From: an uncultured Prevotellaceae bacterium
GTDB taxonomy: Bacteria; Bacteroidota; Bacteroidia; Bacteroidales; Bacteroidaceae
NCBI GenBank assembly: GCA_902778255.1
Contig: CACYXD010000006.1
Span: 208,803-272,802 of the forward strand
Direction of reading: 5' to 3'
DNA: 64,000 bases
Part shown: in pieces, positions 27,474 through 35,629 of the stretch
How positions within the stretch are numbered: position 1 is the first letter of the stretch
How the letters are laid out: each line of letters starts with the position of its first letter
Translations under genes and position numbers: made by a program
The notes under the pieces: model-generated
The model's database searches: none
Seen by the model: the letters and a program-made list of their open reading frames with translations, nothing else
Told to the model about the DNA's origin: nothing

Positions 27474-28493
27474 ATGAAAAAGAATTTCTTTTATTTCGCA
27501 ATGGCTGCAACAGTAGCTCTTTGCAACATCTCTTGTGGCTCAGACGATGAAGATGAGCCCATCTCTTCGCAAAAAGTAGAGATTGCTGTGCCGGAAACAG
27601 CCGATAAGGCAGTAGCTTTTGAAATCCCCGCTGACAAAGCCGTGAAAACAACATCCGGTGAGAGTTTGAATGCTGTAAACATTACCGAGAGTGGTAAAGC
27701 CATCTTGACGGTTAAGACCAATAGCGGTTCTGAGTATCTTACCTATGATGCCTCTTATGAGCAGAAGGACAACAAGCACGTTTATACTTTGATGGATGGT
27801 AATAAGAAGGTTGGTACTATTACCTCTTCTAAGATTGCTACTCGTGCTACTGATATTGCTGATATAAAAATTCAATTGGCAGTTGAACTTCCTGGCATTG
27901 GTACCGTCAGCTTTGATGGTACTGTTCAGGGTGCAAAGATGTTGTGGGACACCATTAAGCAGGGTCAGAATCTGAATAATATTGCCCGTACATGGAAAGT
28001 TAAGGAAATAACTATGTCACTGAGTGGCGACGTTGACTGTACTATTACCGAACCGAGTGGCGACTTGAAGGTATTGGCAAACAAGGCTCAGGAAAACGAT
28101 GCTCAGTTGACAGAAGACGAGTTCCTTGAACTCTGCAAGACCATTGAAGGCATCACGCTTGACAAGACAGGTATGTTCTCTATCGAGTACAAGAATGCTA
28201 CTGGCAAGATTAAGTATTACGCAACCAAGGCCGATATGGACAATGGTAAGTTTAAGTATCTTGATGGCGACGGCAAATCAAATAGTGAGGTTTGCTCATG
28301 GAATTGGACAAATGAAAACATGGAAAGCGTGTCACTGAAGTACAGGGATTCTGAATTTGGTAACAAGTTCCTGAATGACAAGAGTAATATTGCTGTGAAG
28401 TTCTATGCTTCTGGTATCGCACACTTCTCCGTTACCACTGAGATTACTGGTAGCAAGAACTACAAAGCTTCTTTGGACCTCACTATGGAGTAA
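27474..28493 (+). CDS. Putative surface-exposed lipoprotein
   Basis: This 339-residue protein has a lipoprotein signal ending ALCNISC (lipidated Cys 21), directly followed by GSDDEDEP. An acidic SDDE-like stretch after the Cys matches the Bacteroidetes lipoprotein export signal, so the protein is probably displayed on the cell surface. The mature part is beta-rich, and no family was recognised. It follows the barrel gene at 26588 and ends at a perfect bidirectional terminator. Surface location is inference from the LES motif; function is unknown. Confidence 0.75.
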   Translation: MKKNFFYFAMAATVALCNISCGSDDEDEPISSQKVEIAVPETADKAVAFEIPADKAVKTTSGESLNAVNITESGKAILTVKTNSGSEYLTYDASYEQKDNKHVYTLMDGNKKVGTITSSKIATRATDIADIKIQLAVELPGIGTVSFDGTVQGAKMLWDTIKQGQNLNNIARTWKVKEITMSLSGDVDCTITEPSGDLKVLANKAQENDAQLTEDEFLELCKTIEGITLDKTGMFSIEYKNATGKIKYYATKADMDNGKFKYLDGDGKSNSEVCSWNWTNENMESVSLKYRDSEFGNKFLNDKSNIAVKFYASGIAHFSVTTEITGSKNYKASLDLTME

Positions 28494-28510
28494 AATACGT
28501 TGAAATAAGT

Positions 28511-28552
28511 ATAAAAAAGGGATTCGCTAAGCCAAGCGAATCCCTTTTTTAT
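28511..28552. terminator. Perfect 18-bp inverted repeat, terminator
   Basis: Bases 28511-28528 and 28535-28552 are perfect complements around a 6-nt loop. The stem has an A-run on the left and a T-run on the right, so it can terminate transcription from either side. Confidence 0.9.
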
Positions 28553-28605
28553 TCATAATGTAGAATCCCTTTTTCTTTTAGCGAATAAAGAAAAATATTT
28601 ATTTC

Positions 28606-28637
28606 TTTGCTCGTTTGATTTTTATTGCCTATATTTG
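28606..28637 (+). promoter_or_regulatory. Promoter of the 28671-29751 gene pair
   Basis: TTTG at 28606-28609 and TATATTTG at 28630-28637 are 20 bp apart. The first start codon lies 33 bp downstream. Confidence 0.75.
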
Positions 28638-28670
28638 CAGGGACAATACTAACTAAAAGCATATTTAAAG

Positions 28671-29267
28671 ATGAAAAGACTAATTCTGTTAGCATTGCTT
28701 GTAGTCTCTGGAATGGGGGCTCAGGCGCAAATTGTTTCATCAAAGAGTAATTTGGTGTATGTTGAGAAGAAAACTCATTCCTCTTTGACCTTTTATGTTA
28801 AGGCAGGAATTGGAGTTGATGCTTTTCGTAGAGAAAATTATCATAACACGGGATACGTCGTGGATGATTCTGGTTTTGGCTATGAACTTGATTTCGGCCT
28901 TAGAGGCTTTATTGGAAACCAAGGGGCATTCTGGGGTGCAGAAATTGGTGGTATGTCCGCTATAGAAGCAAAATATAATTACAATGGCAATCCCACGGGA
29001 GAGGGCGATATTGCAGGTCAGGTAAATCCTTATTTCGGTTGGGATTTCTCTCTTGGTGGCAATGTGAGCCTGGCTCCTTTTGTTGGCCCATATGCGAGCT
29101 ACTGTTTTAAGGCAAGTGAAGGATATATTGGCGTCTCAACTGGTATTAATTTCTGGTTCTCTGGGAAGTATGCTGTAGGTGTCAATTACAGACGGTCTAT
29201 AGTAGATTTGGAAGATGACGATACAGCCTTTCAAAAAATTTTATTGACAGGTATAATTGGGTTCTAA
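28671..29267 (+). CDS. Putative small outer-membrane beta-barrel protein
   Basis: This 198-residue exported protein has signal peptide MKRLILLALLVVSGMGAQAQ. The mature region has repeated barrel-like strands (LTFYVKAGIGVDAF, GYELDFGLRGFIGNQGAF, AVGVNYRRSIVDL) and a C-terminal GIIGF ending in Phe, as expected for OmpW/OmpX-like barrels of about 8 strands. No close family was recognised. It is followed after 4 bp by a periplasmic-protein gene, so the two form an operon. Confidence 0.72.
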   Translation: MKRLILLALLVVSGMGAQAQIVSSKSNLVYVEKKTHSSLTFYVKAGIGVDAFRRENYHNTGYVVDDSGFGYELDFGLRGFIGNQGAFWGAEIGGMSAIEAKYNYNGNPTGEGDIAGQVNPYFGWDFSLGGNVSLAPFVGPYASYCFKASEGYIGVSTGINFWFSGKYAVGVNYRRSIVDLEDDDTAFQKILLTGIIGF

Positions 29268-29271
29268 GATT

Positions 29272-29751
29272 ATGAAAAAGGTTATTGCTTTTGCACTTTG
29301 TGCAATGATGTCAACAGGCTTCTGTCAGGCTCAGAAGCAGGTTCAGTATCAGGAGACGCAGGCACGTCTGCTTGATGTAAGTTCAAATGCCTATGTAAAG
29401 CCCTTGACAGTAGAACTGAAGGTTAAGGGGAGTCAGCGCATTCGCGAAATCGTAAGAATCCCTCGGGTAAATGCTCTTGTCGCTATGAAGGCCGATCCTG
29501 CTAACTGGCGTAGTTATGCCGTCTATGAAGTTTCAAAGCGCTTGGCTTGCGACGTGATAGTGGCTGCTACGTTTAATATCAGATATGATGAGGTGGCTGG
29601 CGACCAGGATGTACAAGTTGAGGTAGTAGGCTATCCTGCTGACTTCGTCAACTGGCAGACTGCTACGAATCAAGATATGGAATGGATTCGTACTGAGAAG
29701 TTTATCACTACCAGTGAGCGCGAGAAAATTGCTGCTGCGGTGAAGCCGTAG
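29272..29751 (+). CDS. Exported protein of unknown function
   Basis: This 159-residue protein has signal peptide MKKVIAFALCAMMSTGFCQAQ. The mature part contains VQYQETQARLLDVSSNAYVK and later RYDEVAGDQDVQVEVVGYP. No family was recognised. Without transmembrane segments or a lipobox it should be periplasmic. The start at 29272 places the signal peptide at the N-terminus and lies 4 bp after the preceding barrel gene. It ends tail to tail with the CvfB-like gene, one base apart. Confidence 0.7.
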   Translation: MKKVIAFALCAMMSTGFCQAQKQVQYQETQARLLDVSSNAYVKPLTVELKVKGSQRIREIVRIPRVNALVAMKADPANWRSYAVYEVSKRLACDVIVAATFNIRYDEVAGDQDVQVEVVGYPADFVNWQTATNQDMEWIRTEKFITTSEREKIAAAVKP

Positions 29752-29752
29752 C

Positions 29753-30598
29753 CTATGCAAGGTCTATGCCATCCTCTGAGATGGTAATCAGCCGTCGGCG
29801 ATACAGGTCGCCGATGGCTTTTTTGTATGCTTTCTTCGAAACCTTAAAGCGGTCGTAGATAAGCGTGGCATCACTCTTGTCACCTAAGTCGCAATGGCCG
29901 TTGTTCTCGTAGAGATAGCGCAGGAGCACCTCGGCGAAGTCAAGGGTGTGCTGGCGGCCGGTAGGCTGCAAGGTGATATCTATCTTGCCGTCCTGACGCA
30001 CATGGTCGATATAGGCTGTGAGGCGGTCGCCTGTGTGCAGGGGCTGGAAGATCTGGTTATCGTAGATCTGACCTTGATAGCGGTTGTTGATGATGGTCTT
30101 GAAACCCAGGTCGGTCTTCTGCCAGATAAGGCAGTCGCAGGTATCACCATGCTTTAAGGAAGCCTCCGCGACGGTATCATCAGACTCTAAATAGCGATCT
30201 ACCTTGGCTGTGGCCATCAGGCGATGGCTTTCTTCATCTTCTTTGATAAAGACGATGTAATGCTTGCCTACCTCCATGCGCTTCTTTTGTTCACGGAAGG
30301 GACAGAAGAGGTCTTTCATCAGTCCCCATTTCAGGAAGGCGCCATATTGGTTGATCCATGCCACTTCCAGGCAGGCAAACTCGCCCACCTTGGCGGCAGG
30401 GTGTTCAGTGGTGGCAATGAGACGCTCGTCCTGGTCCAGATAGACGAATACTTCAATCTCTTTCCCAATAACTAAATCATGGGGTACGTAACGGTTGGGC
30501 AACAGAATATCGCCGCTACGCTCGTCGCCTTCCAGATAAAAGCCCTGGTCGGCACGACGGATAGCTGTCAGGGTGTTGTAGTCGCCGAGTTTAATCAT
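29753..30598 (-). CDS. CvfB-like S1-domain RNA-binding protein
   Basis: This 281-residue cytoplasmic protein has the CvfB layout of tandem S1-like OB folds, seen at [39 protein letters not shown] and [19 protein letters not shown]-terminal winged helix follows ([20 protein letters not shown], about 250). Family members bind RNA; in Staphylococcus CvfB affects virulence gene expression, which says little about its role here. It overlaps the LolD-like gene by 4 bp and is probably co-transcribed with it. Confidence 0.85.
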   Translation of the reverse strand: MIKLGDYNTLTAIRRADQGFYLEGDERSGDILLPNRYVPHDLVIGKEIEVFVYLDQDERLIATTEHPAAKVGEFACLEVAWINQYGAFLKWGLMKDLFCPFREQKKRMEVGKHYIVFIKEDEESHRLMATAKVDRYLESDDTVAEASLKHGDTCDCLIWQKTDLGFKTIINNRYQGQIYDNQIFQPLHTGDRLTAYIDHVRQDGKIDITLQPTGRQHTLDFAEVLLRYLYENNGHCDLGDKSDATLIYDRFKVSKKAYKKAIGDLYRRRLITISEDGIDLA

Positions 30599-31314
30599 AG
30601 GGCTAATGAGTTTAATGGGGTAGAAGGGGTTTCGGTGTCAGCGAGGAAAGTGCTGATCACAGGGGTGTCCAGAAGGCCGTCACGCATATGAATGGTGCGG
30701 TCGGTAATCGAGGCGAGGCCCTCATCATGGGTCACGATGACGAAGGTCTGGCCGTATTTGTCGCGCAGATCGAAGAAGAGTTGATGCAGCTCTTCCTTGT
30801 TTTTTGTATCAAGCGAACCGCTGGGCTCGTCGGCCAGGATGACGGCAGGGCTGTTGACGAGGGCACGGGCTACGGCAATGCGTTGCTTTTCGCCGCCCGA
30901 CAGCTCATTGGGCTTGTGGTTGGCACGGTCGGTGAGTCCCATGAACTGCAGCAGTTCTTTGGCGCGCTCCTTGGCAGCCTTGTTAGAGGTACCTGCTATA
31001 TAGGCGGGAATCATGATGTTCTCGATGGCCGTGAACTCAGGCAGCAGTTGGTGGAACTGGAACACGAAGCCCAGATGGCGGTTGCGAAAATCGGCAAGGG
31101 TCTTTCGGCTGAGGGTGAAGGTGTAGATACTATCGACACATACGCTGCCAGTGTCGGGCTTATCCAGTGTGCCGATGATTTGCAGCAGCGTGGTCTTGCC
31201 GGCTCCGCTGGGACCAACAATGCTCACTACCTCGCCTTTGTCGATATGGAGGTCGATGCCTTTCAATACTTGTAATGAGCCGAAGCTCTTGGTAATATTT
31301 TTGATGTCTATCAT
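30595..31314 (-). CDS. lolD: LolD-like ABC ATPase
   Basis: This 239-residue ATP-binding protein is of the LolD/MacB branch. Walker A GPSGAGKT (about 34), signature [16 protein letters not shown] (about 137), Walker [14 protein letters not shown] (about 160) and switch VTHDE are present. The typical [17 protein letters not shown] segment fits LolD, which powers release of lipoproteins from the inner membrane. The LolCE permease genes are not adjacent. The extra C-terminal tail of about 20 residues is unremarkable. It overlaps the CvfB-like gene by ATGA. Confidence 0.85.
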   Translation of the reverse strand: MIDIKNITKSFGSLQVLKGIDLHIDKGEVVSIVGPSGAGKTTLLQIIGTLDKPDTGSVCVDSIYTFTLSRKTLADFRNRHLGFVFQFHQLLPEFTAIENIMIPAYIAGTSNKAAKERAKELLQFMGLTDRANHKPNELSGGEKQRIAVARALVNSPAVILADEPSGSLDTKNKEELHQLFFDLRDKYGQTFVIVTHDEGLASITDRTIHMRDGLLDTPVISTFLADTETPSTPLNSLAL

Positions 31315-31330
31315 TTTGTGATATCTTATG

Positions 31331-31357
31331 GGTCAAATGGGGTTAGTGGGTTTGGTG
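31331..31357. repeat. 9-bp tandem array at the antiporter stop codon
   Basis: Three 9-bp units (GGTCAAATG, GGGTTAGTG, GGTTTGGTG on the plus strand) cover the last codons and stop codon of the antiporter gene and part of the gap before lolD. The units share only the GG start and TG end, so this is a degenerate array. Confidence 0.55.
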
Positions 31358-33478
31358 GGATTTATGTATCCAGCGCAGCAGCGTGTCATAGATACTGTTC
31401 TCCTCGTGGTGCTGGGCCTCGGTGAAGCTCATCTTCTCTTCCTTCGTGTTACCATACTGGTCAGGGAAGATAATCATGAGGTTCGTGCCCGAGAAATATT
31501 TGGTCAACTCATCAGGCAGACGGTCGAGGGCATTCTTATAACTGATGGTTCCCTTACGGGCGGTGACCACTACCAGCAGGTTGTCTGGCCCGATATGGCT
31601 AGCCAGTTTGGGCAGTTCGTTCCAATGGGCCATCTGCGTATATTCTGCTCTGACATTAGAATGACGGCTGTTGATATATTCATTGATAAGGTCGAGGGAT
31701 TCCTGGCGACCATGGAACTGTACACGACAATCCAACTGTCCGGCAAAGCGGCAGACACGCTCCAGCCAGCGGCGGAAACCTGGCTCATATTCAGCCCTGC
31801 TGGGCACGGCCACCTGAATACGGCGCAGGGTGCTGAGGGGCTGTGTGAATCGCATCAGCAGAATCTGACGGTTCAGTCCGTTGTAGAGACTTTGTATGAA
31901 CTCGCCCCAGAACTTCGTGCTCACCTCCGTATGGACGTGCATACCCATGACCACCTCCGAACAGCCGCTCTCGCGGAAGGCATGCTTGATGCCGTTAGCG
32001 ATATTGGTAGCCAGTCGTACCTGTGGCTGTACCTGCACCTCTGATGCGCTGGCCTGTTGTTGTAGTTTCTCCAGTAGTTGGATGCCCTTCTGACGCTCCT
32101 CGATGCTGTTCTCACCATCATACACCACATTGAGTGCCACCAGTTCGCGCTTCAGCTTCTGGTTTCTGATAAGCAGTGCCAGTTCCAGCAGTTGTGGGGC
32201 AATCTCTGGATACTTCACGCAGACCATGATACGCTCGTCATCATTCTTCTGGGTGTTGGACGATGGGTGATGGGTGTTGGCAATGACAATCTGCTGTGCA
32301 GCGCGCTCCGTGGTTATGGTAGAGACGATACAGGTAACCAGTATCATGATGACCACACCGTTGAGCATATTATTGTCGGCCAGTGCCGTACCATCGTCCA
32401 TCAACAGTCTGCGGCCTACCATCACCATGGCAATGGCACCTGCTGCATGAGCCGATGTCAATCCGAACATCATGTGTCCTTCGGATTTCGTCAGTTTGAA
32501 CAGCAATGCCGAGATATAGGCAGCCAGGGCTTTGCCGAATGTGCCGAAGAAGGCGATGAGGAACATGATGCCCCAGACCTCCCAGCCGTCTGAAAGCGAT
32601 TGCAGGTTGATCAGCATTCCCACGCCAATCAGGAAATAAGGGATAAAAATGGCGTTGCCTATGAACTCGATGCGGTTCATCAGGGGCGACACGTGAGGTA
32701 TATACCTATTGATGATAAGTCCTGAGAAGAAAGCACCAAAGATGCCCTCCAGTCCGATAAGGGCCGACAGGGCGGCGCTGAGGAACATCACGGCAATGAC
32801 AAAGATAAACTGCATCACCGCATCACTATAGCGGCGCAGGAAATAGCGTGTCAGACGGGGGATAATCAGGATGCTACCCGCACAGAAAGCAGCGAACTTC
32901 AGTACAAACAGTAGCCAGAACAGCCAGCCGCTGTCCTCGTTGAAGGTACCTACCAGTCCGGCCAGCATCACCAGAGCCATGAAAAGCGACAGCATTGACG
33001 AGCCCACGCTGAGCATCACGCTGGAGTTTTTCTGCAGACCGTAGCGCCCGATGATAGGGTAGGCCACCAGCGTGTTGGAAGCCATGATACAACCCAATAG
33101 GAACGATGCCTTCGGACTGTAGTCCAGTATGGTGACAGACATCACCAATGTCAGGATGAGCGGTACGAAACAGGTCAGCAGACCGAAGATGACCAGTCGT
33201 TTGGAGTTCTTCTTGACGCTCTCAAGGTCCATCTCCAGTCCTGCGAGGAACATGATATAATAGAGTCCTACCTGTCCGAATACCTCGAACGACGTGTCGC
33301 GTGACAGGATATTGAAGCCAAACTCGCCTATCAGCACACCTGCCAGTACCATACCTATGATGTGCGGAATACGCAACTTACTCATCACGATAGGTGCAAA
33401 AAGGATGATGAGCAACACCACGAAAAAGATCATCGTGGGGTCTTGTATAAGTGACTCTATCTTGATTTGTGCTTCCAT
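31343..33478 (-). CDS. CPA2-type cation/proton antiporter with universal-stress-like C-terminus
   Basis: This 711-residue membrane protein has about 12 hydrophobic helices in the first 410 residues, a Na+/H+ exchanger domain with LRIPHIIGMVLAGVLIGEFG near the N-terminus. About 290 cytoplasmic residues follow with two USP-like folds (RIMVCVKYPEIAPQLLELAL and RRIQVAVPSRAEYEPGFRRW). It probably exchanges Na+ or K+ for protons. The start at 33478 (MEAQIKIES) replaces a longer frame from 33520, because the -7 box lies between them. The ATG is 8 nt after the box, so the mRNA is probably leaderless. Confidence 0.88.
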   Translation of the reverse strand: MEAQIKIESLIQDPTMIFFVVLLIILFAPIVMSKLRIPHIIGMVLAGVLIGEFGFNILSRDTSFEVFGQVGLYYIMFLAGLEMDLESVKKNSKRLVIFGLLTCFVPLILTLVMSVTILDYSPKASFLLGCIMASNTLVAYPIIGRYGLQKNSSVMLSVGSSMLSLFMALVMLAGLVGTFNEDSGWLFWLLFVLKFAAFCAGSILIIPRLTRYFLRRYSDAVMQFIFVIAVMFLSAALSALIGLEGIFGAFFSGLIINRYIPHVSPLMNRIEFIGNAIFIPYFLIGVGMLINLQSLSDGWEVWGIMFLIAFFGTFGKALAAYISALLFKLTKSEGHMMFGLTSAHAAGAIAMVMVGRRLLMDDGTALADNNMLNGVVIMILVTCIVSTITTERAAQQIVIANTHHPSSNTQKNDDERIMVCVKYPEIAPQLLELALLIRNQKLKRELVALNVVYDGENSIEERQKGIQLLEKLQQQASASEVQVQPQVRLATNIANGIKHAFRESGCSEVVMGMHVHTEVSTKFWGEFIQSLYNGLNRQILLMRFTQPLSTLRRIQVAVPSRAEYEPGFRRWLERVCRFAGQLDCRVQFHGRQESLDLINEYINSRHSNVRAEYTQMAHWNELPKLASHIGPDNLLVVVTARKGTISYKNALDRLPDELTKYFSGTNLMIIFPDQYGNTKEEKMSFTEAQHHEENSIYDTLLRWIHKSHQTH

Positions 33479-33486
33479 TTTGTTGG

Positions 33487-33494
33487 CAAAGGTA
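33487..33494 (-). promoter_or_regulatory. -7 element of the antiporter gene
   Basis: Read on the minus strand this is TACCTTTG. The ATG lies 8 nt downstream. No clear TTTG was found at the standard spacing. Confidence 0.55.
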
Positions 33495-33537
33495 CAAATT
33501 TTTCTGTCAATTTGATACATATTTGGTGGAAAAGTTG

Positions 33538-33545
33538 TAATTTTG
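33538..33545 (+). promoter_or_regulatory. -7 element for asd
   Basis: TAATTTTG matches TAnnTTTG and lies 24 bp before the asd start codon. A TTG at 33512-33514 is 23 bp upstream, slightly long. It faces the antiporter promoter at a distance of 43 bp. Confidence 0.6.
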
Positions 33546-33569
33546 CACCCAATTTAAAAATTCTATGGT

Positions 33570-34583
33570 ATGAAAGTAGCAATTGTTGGCGCTTCAGGCG
33601 CAGTAGGGCAGGAGTTCCTGCGCCTGCTTGATGAGAGAAATTTCCCGATGGATGAACTGGTATTGTTTGGCTCCGAGCGTTCTGCCGGCACCAAATACAC
33701 CTTCCGTGGCAAGGAACTGACCGTGAAACTCCTTCAGCATAACGATGACTTTAAGGACATTGATATAGCTTTTACCTCAGCAGGTGCTGGCACCAGCAAG
33801 GAGTTTGCCGAGGATATCACCAAGTATGGCTGCGTGATGATCGACAACTCCAGCGCTTTCCGTATGGACGACGATGTGCCCTTGGTAGTGCCCGAGTGTA
33901 ATGCTGAGGATGCTTTGAAGCGTCCCCGTGGCATCATTGCCAATCCTAACTGCACCACTATCATGATGGTAGTCGTGCTGCAGCCTCTGGAGAACATCAG
34001 CCACATCAAGCGCATCCACGTCTCTTCTTATCAGAGCGCTTCTGGTGCAGGTGCCGCTGCTATGGCAGAACTGCAGCAGCAGTACAAGGAGATCGTTGAG
34101 ACTGGCGAGGTGAAGACCATTAAAAAATTCCCCCATCAGTTGGCTTACAACGTGATTCCTCAGATTGACGTGTTCCAGCCCAATGGCTATACCAAGGAAG
34201 AAATGAAGATGTACAACGAGACACAGAAGATTATGCATACCGATGCCAAGTGCTCGGCTACCTGTGTCCGCGTATCTTCATTGCGCTCTCACTCAGAGTC
34301 AGTATGGATTGAGACCGAGCGTCCCCTCAGCGTAGAGGAAGCACAGAAGGCTATCGCTGCTGCTCCTGGCTGTACGCTAGTTGACGATCCCGCCAACCTT
34401 GTGTATCCCATGCCTCTCGAGACCGCTGGCAAGGATGATGTCTATGTAGGTCGTGTACGCAAGGATATCTCTGACGAGAACGGACTGACCTTCTGGCTTT
34501 CAGGCGACCAGATTCGCAAGGGTGCTGCCCTGAACGCCGTGCAGATTGGAGAATATTTGATAAAAGTGGGGAATGTGAAGTAA
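33570..34583 (+). CDS. asd: Aspartate-semialdehyde dehydrogenase
   Basis: This 337-residue enzyme reduces aspartyl phosphate with NADPH to aspartate semialdehyde, the branch point to lysine, diaminopimelate, threonine and methionine. The N-terminal nucleotide-binding motif is [18 protein letters not shown]. The catalytic Cys is in [10 protein letters not shown] (about 131), and [13 protein letters not shown] follows. The conserved His is in SLRSHSES (about 236). Length and motifs are normal. It has its own promoter and is followed by a GC-rich 22-bp repeat array. Confidence 0.95.
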   Translation: MKVAIVGASGAVGQEFLRLLDERNFPMDELVLFGSERSAGTKYTFRGKELTVKLLQHNDDFKDIDIAFTSAGAGTSKEFAEDITKYGCVMIDNSSAFRMDDDVPLVVPECNAEDALKRPRGIIANPNCTTIMMVVVLQPLENISHIKRIHVSSYQSASGAGAAAMAELQQQYKEIVETGEVKTIKKFPHQLAYNVIPQIDVFQPNGYTKEEMKMYNETQKIMHTDAKCSATCVRVSSLRSHSESVWIETERPLSVEEAQKAIAAAPGCTLVDDPANLVYPMPLETAGKDDVYVGRVRKDISDENGLTFWLSGDQIRKGAALNAVQIGEYLIKVGNVK

Positions 34584-34638
34584 ACATTCCCTTTTAGACT
34601 CTGCCTTCTAGCTCGTTTTTATTGCCGAGCGCAAGTAC

Positions 34639-34748
34639 GGAAGTGGCGGTTCGAAGGGCAGGAAGTGGCAGTTCGAAGGGCGCGAACCCCTAGCTCGTGA
34701 CCCGCGAACCCCTACATCCTCCGCCGCGAACCGCCACTTCCGAAATAC
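34639..34748. repeat. 22-bp array in inverted halves
   Basis: Five contiguous 22-bp units start at 34639, 34661, 34683, 34705 and 34727. The first two carry GGAAGTGGCGGTTCGAAGGG-type sequence. The last three begin CGAACC and run in the opposite sense, so 34639-34654 region sequence (CGGAAGTGGCGGTTCG, from 34638) is the exact reverse complement of CGAACCGCCACTTCCG at 34727-34742. The whole can fold back on itself. It lies between asd and the promoter of the HMA-domain gene. Confidence 0.88.
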
Positions 34749-34761
34749 TTATTGTTGGGTA

Positions 34762-34792
34762 TTGTGAAATAGAAAAATACTTTGTAATTTTG
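34762..34792 (+). promoter_or_regulatory. Promoter of the HMA-domain gene
   Basis: TTG at 34762-34764 and TAATTTTG at 34785-34792 are 20 bp apart, 39 bp before the start codon. Confidence 0.7.
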
Positions 34793-34831
34793 CACCCGAA
34801 ATAATTCATATTAACTATAATCATTTATTAT

Positions 34832-35593
34832 ATGAAGACTACTACATTTATGAAGACGCTTTTTCTGATGGCCTTTCTGATATTGACCAGCAGTAGCTTG
34901 ATGGCGCAGACTGACTCTATCACCGTGCGTATCAAAGGGATGCGCTGCGAGGAGTGTGCCCATAAGGTGAAGAATGTGGTAAAGAAATTGCCAGGTATCG
35001 AGGGTATTTCTTTCAATATCGAGCGTCGTACCGCCAGCATAGCATACGATGCGAAAAAGGTGTGTGTCGACAGCATTGAGGCCCGCCTGGCTGCAACGGG
35101 GCGTTATAAGGCTTCGGCCTATAGTCCCACTGATACCATTATTCGTGGTATGGGGCTGCGTATTGAGGATATGCATTGTCAGAACTGCTACAACCGTATC
35201 AGTCAGCGCCTGCAGAATGAGGTGGGGATCGATAGTATGGCTCCGCATCTGGATAAGCAGTATATCTTTGTACGCTATGATGCCAACCGTACCTGCAAGG
35301 CCTATATCCGTCGTATTCTGGGTGGACTGGGCTTTACGCCAGTGAACTATTACTCTGGCGCAAAGGTAGCCTATGCCTACTATAACATCCCTGAGGACAA
35401 AACGACGCAGGAGACTATTGATGAGGTCTTGATAATAGATGGTGTGGAAGATGCCAATGTCAATGCCCGTCAGAAGTCGCTCGCTGTGACCTATTTCACT
35501 GATGAGACAACTGCCGAAAAACTCCTTGCCGATATCAAGGTAGCAGGCATTGAGGCCGTGGTGCCTCCTGCCCATGAGTGTGATGAGAAGTAA
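34832..35593 (+). CDS. Secreted protein with heavy-metal-associated domains
   Basis: This 253-residue exported protein has a signal peptide (about 1-25) and three HMA-like ferredoxin folds. The first carries GMRCEECAHKV and the second DMHCQNCYNRI, each with the CxxC pair that binds Cu+ or similar soft metals. The third (EVLIIDGVEDANVNARQKSL) lacks the cysteines. HMA domains are usually cytoplasmic parts of copper ATPases or chaperones, so a secreted set is unusual. A periplasmic metal-binding or metal-delivery role is inferred. A second in-frame ATG at 34850 is an alternative start. Confidence 0.8.
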   Translation: MKTTTFMKTLFLMAFLILTSSSLMAQTDSITVRIKGMRCEECAHKVKNVVKKLPGIEGISFNIERRTASIAYDAKKVCVDSIEARLAATGRYKASAYSPTDTIIRGMGLRIEDMHCQNCYNRISQRLQNEVGIDSMAPHLDKQYIFVRYDANRTCKAYIRRILGGLGFTPVNYYSGAKVAYAYYNIPEDKTTQETIDEVLIIDGVEDANVNARQKSLAVTYFTDETTAEKLLADIKVAGIEAVVPPAHECDEK

Positions 35594-35629
35594 TTAATAC
35601 GAAATCAATTATATTAAAAATATTTGCGT

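Noticed and set aside
34639..34748. Insertion-sequence remnant or attachment site
   Set aside because: No transposase or integrase fragment and no target duplication are visible. The 22-bp periodicity is better described as a tandem array.
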